Made by a program: the position numbers and the translations under genes. This document shows positions 62,601-64,000 of a stretch of 64,000 nucleotides of DNA, in pieces; the stretch's first letter is position 1; every line of letters begins with the position of its first letter. The notes beneath the pieces were generated by a model. It was not told the DNA's origin, ran no database searches, and saw only the letters and a list, made by a program, of their open reading frames with translations. The DNA lies in contig NZ_JAOBWS010000004.1 of the NCBI RefSeq assembly GCF_025245835.1, forward strand, positions 124,001-188,000, read 5' to 3'. The stretch comes from Rheinheimera sp. 4Y26 (GTDB lineage: Bacteria; Pseudomonadota; Gammaproteobacteria; Enterobacterales; Alteromonadaceae).

Positions 62601-63524
62601 CTTTTCCAGCGCGTCGGCAGTGTCGCGGATTTCACGTTCACCGTTTAAAAAAATCAGAATATCGCCTGGCGGTTCGCGGTACAGCTCTTCTACGGCATCA
62701 AAAATGGCCTGCAGCTGATCGGCATCTTTGTCATCGTTATCCACCGGCGCTCTGTATCTGACTTCCACCGGATAAGTCCGGCCCGATACTTCAATCACAG
62801 GGGCGTTGTTAAAGTGTTTGGAGAAACGCTGTGGGTCAATAGTGGCCGAGGTAATGATCAGTTTTAAATCGGGGCGGCGCGGCAACAGCTGCTTTAAATA
62901 CCCCAGCAGAAAGTCGATATTCAGGCTACGTTCGTGCGCTTCGTCGATGATGATGGTGTCGTATTGATTTAAAAATCTGTCCTGCTGAATTTCTGCCAGC
63001 AAAATACCGTCTGTCATCAGCTTGATATGTGAAAGTGGCGAGCTGTGATCGCCAAACCGCACTTTATAACCAACCTGATCACCTAGCTGGCAGTTAAGCT
63101 CGTCGGCAAGGCGTTGTGCCACACTGCGCGCCGCTAAGCGTCTTGGCTGGGTATGACCAATAAAGCCTTCCACACCACGGCCAAGCTCCAGGCAAATTTT
63201 CGGCAGCTGCGTGGTTTTGCCCGAGCCTGTTTCGCCGGCGATAATCACCACCTGATGGGCTGCTATCGCAGCTTTAATATCGTCCCTCTTACCAACCACC
63301 GGCAGCTCGGCCGGATAACTGATATTAGGCACAGTGGCAAGGCGTCTTAATTTAAGCGCAGCAGAGCGGTCTATGTCTGCGGCAATTTTTTCCAGCACTT
63401 TTGGCAACGCATCGGCGGCGAGTTTTTCAGCGCCATGCAAACGCTTTTTCAGACCAAAACGGTCTTTTGGCATACAAGCGGCTAATTGGGAAAATAAAGC
63501 AGATACAGTTACAGCAGCAGTCAA
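59649..63524 (-). CDS. hrpA: ATP-dependent RNA helicase HrpA
   Basis: This 1291-residue DEAH-box helicase is close to the 1300 residues of E. coli HrpA. Motif I is GETGSGKTTQLPK, motif II DEAH in IIIDEAHERSLN, motif III SATID, and motif VI QRKGRCGR. A long C-terminal region (about 660-1291) is conserved in HrpA, with an OB-like and DUF3418 region. E. coli HrpA rescues stalled ribosomes and processes mRNA. The start is TTG at 63524. The following sequence TVSALFSQLAACMPKDRFGLKKRLHG aligns with TFTALQQRLDSLMLRDRL..RRLHG of E. coli, so the later ATG at 63473 would be too short. GAGGG stands seven bases before the TTG, inside a hairpin. Confidence 0.96.
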   Translation of the reverse strand: MTAAVTVSALFSQLAACMPKDRFGLKKRLHGAEKLAADALPKVLEKIAADIDRSAALKLRRLATVPNISYPAELPVVGKRDDIKAAIAAHQVVIIAGETGSGKTTQLPKICLELGRGVEGFIGHTQPRRLAARSVAQRLADELNCQLGDQVGYKVRFGDHSSPLSHIKLMTDGILLAEIQQDRFLNQYDTIIIDEAHERSLNIDFLLGYLKQLLPRRPDLKLIITSATIDPQRFSKHFNNAPVIEVSGRTYPVEVRYRAPVDNDDKDADQLQAIFDAVEELYREPPGDILIFLNGEREIRDTADALEKLKLPHTEVLPLYARLSATEQNRIFQSHAGRRIVLATNVAETSLTVPGIRYVIDPGTARLSRYSYRSKVQQLPIEAISQASANQRKGRCGRVAAGICIRLYSEEDFLGRPEFTDPEILRTNLASVILQMLALGLGDIQQFPFLQKPDSRFINDGIRLLEELGALKTAQQGKLTLSPLGQQLSRLPVDPKLARMVLAAAGNGALREVLVITAALSIQDPRERPLDKQQKADELHGRFTEPDSDFASMLKLWDYLQAQQDTLSNNQFRRMCKMELLNYLRVREWQDLFGQLSQVCQELQFKLNSQNADYHSIHSAILTGLLGQIGQRDTEADYLGPRQSRFYVFPGSALFKKKPKWVMSAELVETSRLYARTLAKIEPEWIEPLAQHLVNRSYAEPHWEKKRGAVIAYEQVTLYGLVIVAKRPVLYSKIDEALCHQLFIREALVNQELGLNEAFLAYNARLIDEVTELEDKSRRRDILVDEETLAGFYADKVPLWANNRVDFQKWWRTQKQKDPKYLNFDPEQLRKHSADSITADSYPEFWRQDNLTLPLEYHFSPGAPDDGVSLIVPLTLLNQLKDEGFDWLIPGLRHELLVALIKSLPKSLRRNFVPAPNYADALLQSIKPEDGPLLTVVAQRLKRMSGVTIPDESWELNLLDAHLKFNFKVVDDKGNTLKQGRSLALLKQQLQGKVQQTLSAVAEQGIEQDRLTEWSFGELPREYIKVQSGYQIKAFPALVDEKDSVAIKLLDNPEQAQALSKLGLRRLLLLNIPSPVKYLQDSLPNKAKLGLYFNPFGKVLELIDDCIAAGVDLLIANNPWPENNEQFLQLRDKVRAEIGDTVLQIALKVEQILTIGHEISKKLRGRLDLALAYANADIKQQLDTLLFKGFVSAHGAAKLDDVRRYLQALQKRLEKLPVDPQRDRLMMHEYQKAEDAYKNLLGKFAGKPVPVEVEAIRWMLEELKVSLFAQQLGTPYPISGKRVLLAVQELK

Positions 63525-63527
63525 AAC

Positions 63528-63553
63528 AACGCCCTCACGACAAAGAGGGCGTT
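63528..63553 (-). promoter_or_regulatory. Hairpin with the hrpA ribosome-binding site in its 3' arm
   Basis: Perfect 9-bp stem AACGCCCTC/GAGGGCGTT with an 8-base loop. In the minus-strand RNA the GAGGG site is paired and the TTG start follows within four bases. A G/T-rich tail follows the stem, so it may also be the terminator of the CBS-domain gene that ends 103 bases upstream. Confidence 0.6.
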
Positions 63554-63655
63554 ATGCTAACAAGTTTTATCAAGGCAAATCCAGCAAACTCAGCCCCAGG
63601 CTGCAAGATAAGCGTTCAGCCAAAGCCGAAGTGCCGAAAAAGCAAACAACAGAGC

Positions 63656-64000
63656 TTAACTAACGGCACGATAATGCGAATGTAATTCTTGATCGATGGC
63701 CCTTAGTACGTCGGTGCGGCTAATGACGCCAAGCAATACACCATTATCATCCACCACAGGATAAATTTTTGGTTTAGCCCCCAGCATCTGCTGCGCTAAA
63801 TCAATAATGCCGGTATAAGGTTTAACCGTCAGCACTTCAGTACGCATCACGTCGCTGACATGGGCGCTGACCTGATCGTGATAAGACGACAACAACATCC
63901 GCGCCAGACAATCCTGCTCAGATAAAAAACCAACCACTTTATGATTTTTGTCAATTACAGGGCCACCTAACTGGCCGGATGCGGCCAGCCGGTCTACTGC
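63656..64000 (-). CDS. CBS-domain protein, C-terminal part, cut by window edge
   Basis: 114 residues are present; the frame continues past the end of the window. The C-terminal CBS motif (about the last 65 residues) is clear: VSDVMRTEVLTVKPYTGIIDLAQQML and YPVVDDNGVLLGVISRTDVLRAI. The preceding GGPVIDKNHKVVGFLSEQDCL is the end of the first CBS motif. This gives the usual CBS pair, which binds adenosyl nucleotides. The full protein is likely small, with only the CBS pair, but the missing N terminus could carry another domain. It is upstream of hrpA on the same strand. Confidence 0.9.
   Translation of the reverse strand, partial: AVDRLAASGQLGGPVIDKNHKVVGFLSEQDCLARMLLSSYHDQVSAHVSDVMRTEVLTVKPYTGIIDLAQQMLGAKPKIYPVVDDNGVLLGVISRTDVLRAIDQELHSHYRAVS

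Noticed and set aside
63473-63524. ATG at 63473 as the start of hrpA
   Set aside because: The 17 residues upstream align with the N terminus of E. coli HrpA, and GAGGG stands before the TTG at 63524.

Overview
The window is a piece of a gammaproteobacterial chromosome. It contains no phage, insertion sequence, plasmid or CRISPR signal. Several gene orders are typical of the Alteromonadales/Chromatiales: pyrD next to a large NAD-glutamate dehydrogenase; msrC-proQ-prc; mrp(apbC) divergent from metG with dcd beside it; a bkd-type E1alpha-E1beta-E2 operon; and DUF2835 coupled to pepN. Base composition is near 50% GC and the proteins look most like Rheinheimera or a close relative. That genus call comes from memory of the families, not from a search.

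Layout. 1-5083: start of pyrD and the 1611-residue NAD-GDH. 5365-12334: a four-gene envelope cluster read leftwards, encoding a DUF1302 outer-membrane protein, a periplasmic DUF1329 protein, a Ycf48-like beta-propeller and an RND/MMPL inner-membrane transporter. A strong intercistronic hairpin splits it two and two. 12652-18564: DUF2835, pepN, an NhaC antiporter and an SNF symporter. 18647-22228: msrC, a small acidic protein, proQ and prc, tightly packed. 22311-27944: a SIMPL protein, a secreted M1 peptidase whose start codon lies in a hairpin, a PAS-GGDEF diguanylate cyclase and a eukaryotic-type protein kinase. 28047-34778: an MFS permease, the branched-chain 2-oxoacid dehydrogenase operon with two likely LiuR-type operators, and an AstE-like desuccinylase. 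34970-41517: a lamin-tail endonuclease, a DMT permease, tRNA-Pro(GGG), a FemAB/CelD-like acetyltransferase, a small monooxygenase, and an SbtA bicarbonate transporter divergent from a LysR regulator. 41893-49451: threonine aldolase, an ABC exporter, a GST, a DUF3300 protein with 16 heptapeptide repeats, a DMT permease, a possible small RNA, and dcd. 49453-64000: mrp/metG, an MFS permease, a quinone oxidoreductase, rlmI, yceI, a YjiH-family protein, a PilZ protein, hrpA and the end of a CBS-domain gene.

The picture is of an aerobic, amino-acid-using heterotroph. Glutamate dehydrogenase, the bkd complex, AstE, threonine aldolase, secreted M1 peptidase and amino-acid/Na+ symporters all point to growth on peptides and amino acids. 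c-di-GMP signalling is represented by one cyclase and one PilZ protein. The least understood parts are the DUF1302/DUF1329/Ycf48/RND envelope module, the acidic protein coupled to ProQ, the kinase with an unrecognised C-terminal half, and several RNA hairpins that sit on ribosome-binding sites.
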